Source: CAVTWS01 sp963738445 (lineage in GTDB: Bacteria; Actinomycetota; Acidimicrobiia; Acidimicrobiales; SHLQ01). From it: DNA of 64,000 bases. Below the pieces are notes generated by a model, which had not been told where the DNA came from, did no database searches, and was given only the letters and a program-made list of their open reading frames with translations. Location: positions 1 through 64,000 of the forward strand of contig CAVTWS010000012.1 of the NCBI GenBank assembly GCA_963738445.1, read 5' to 3'. Shown in pieces: positions 63,459-64,000 of this stretch; position 1 is the first letter of the stretch; every line of letters begins with the position of its first letter. The position numbers were made by a program, and so were the translations under genes.

Positions 63459-64000
63459 GTGCGAACGGTGTGGGTTCTCGGCGATCAGTTGAACCGCACG
63501 ATGGGCGCGTTGCGCGATGTCCTCACCGGCGTCGACGCGGGTACTCCTGATCGAGAGCCGGGCCAAATTGCGATCGCAGCGCTGGCACGTGCAGCGAGCG
63601 CACCTGGTGATCGCATCGATGCGGCGTTTCGCCGCGGAGTTGCGAGCCGAAGGGTTCGTGGTCGACGAGCGGCGGCGCACGTCGTTGGCCGACGGCTTGC
63701 GGGCGCACCGCGCCGAGTACGCACCGTCGGCCGTCGTGGCGATGGAGCCGGCTTCCTGGGATGGGTTGGCGTTGCTGAAACGCGAAGGGGTCGAGGTCGT
63801 CGCGGTCCGATCAGTTCCTCTGCCATCGCGACGAGTTCGCCGACGTGGGCTGGTGACCGCAAGCAGCTCACGATGGAGACCTTCTATCGCTGGCAGCGTC
63901 GTCGGCTCGGCTATCTGATGGATGGCGATCAGCCCGCGGGCGGGCGGTGGAACTTCGATCACGACAACCGCGAACCGCCTCCGCGCGGCGCGCACTGCGT
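63459..64000 (+). CDS. Cryptochrome/photolyase-related protein, partial and frameshifted
   Basis: GTG 63459 opens RTVWVLGDQLNRTMGAL, then LLIESRAKLRSQRWHVQRAHLVIASMRRFA, VVAMEPASWDGLALLKREGVEV, HRDEFADVGW and LTMETFYRWQRRRLGYLMDGDQPAGGRWNFDHDNR, the signature of the photolyase-related (CryB/PhrB-like, iron-sulfur) group. Slips near 63540 and 63825. Continues past the right edge. Family members repair (6-4) photoproducts or act as light sensors; cofactors not visible in this part. Confidence 0.8.
   Translation, partial: MRTVWVLGDQLNRTMGALRDVLTGVDAGTPDREPGQIAIAALARAASAPGDRIDAAFRRGVASRRVRGRRAAAHVVGRRLAGAPRRVRTVGRRGDGAGFLGWVGVAETRRGRGRRGPISSSAIATSSPTWAGDRKQLTMETFYRWQRRRLGYLMDGDQPAGGRWNFDHDNREPPPRGAHC

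Overview
The window is high-GC actinobacterial-type DNA. It uses many GTG/TTG starts and short 4-bp ATGA/GTGA overlaps, and carries F420/LLM-, SDR-, DUF35-thiolase- and CaiB-type catabolic genes typical of Acidimicrobiia or Thermoleophilia and their relatives. That placement is inferred from gene content only. Many genes in 0-3, 13-16.7 and 37-56 kb are recognisable end to end but carry several 1-2 base slips, while neighbours at 5.6-8.1 and 57-62.8 kb are intact. This looks more like uncorrected long-read error or a composite contig than wholesale decay. Several genes are cut at abrupt joins (purE at ~2.97 kb, an IS3 orfB at ~20.88 kb, an SDR at ~26.5 kb, a coxM-like start at ~35.7 kb), so the window may be a mosaic.

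Layout. (1) 1-2.97 kb: 2-oxoacid:ferredoxin oxidoreductase subunits (minus), a GYD protein, purD and the first codons of purE. (2) 2.98-20.89 kb: a mobilisable element. A MobF relaxase-helicase is surrounded by GTCCCGGT iterons, followed by accessory cargo: a HigB-like toxin, an XRE regulator and a SIR2 protein, a HAD protein, a PLD/DEAD/DUF3427 helicase, small paralogues, a DUF6933 protein and an HTH/AbiEii-like pair. The element is bounded by the two halves of one serine recombinase: the N-terminal half at the left edge and the C-terminal half at the right edge, both on the minus strand. Joining the ends as a circle would restore the gene apart from a few codons and one amber codon. (3) 20.88-21.68 kb: an IS3-type transposase remnant. 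(4) 21.96-26.5 kb: a small catabolic cluster (DUF7064-like, SDR, SnoaL-like, LLM oxidoreductase, SDR). (5) 26.5-36.6 kb: an array of short units, mostly toxin-antitoxin pairs (VapBC, three MazF types, GNAT/DUF1778, RelBE, HigBA), separated by ~95-bp repeats. (6) 37-62.8 kb: a catabolic region with a CoA-transferase, three DUF35/thiolase pairs, a Liv-type ABC transporter, an acyl-CoA ligase, two acyl-CoA dehydrogenases, a CMD protein, MaoC-like proteins, dehydrogenases and four amidohydrolase-2 proteins. (7) 63-64 kb: a DoxX-like membrane protein and the start of a photolyase-related protein.

Most notable observation. A short core, CCCCTCCGACAC, lies at the 3' end of the serine recombinase (it encodes the ...CVGG codons) in two recombinase copies and recurs in the repeats between the toxin-antitoxin units. 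Sequence homology switches at this core: the left arms and right arms combine differently in different copies. This suggests a site-specific recombination site embedded in the recombinase 3' end and a cassette-array system built on it. This is inference from one window and needs the checks given in the findings.
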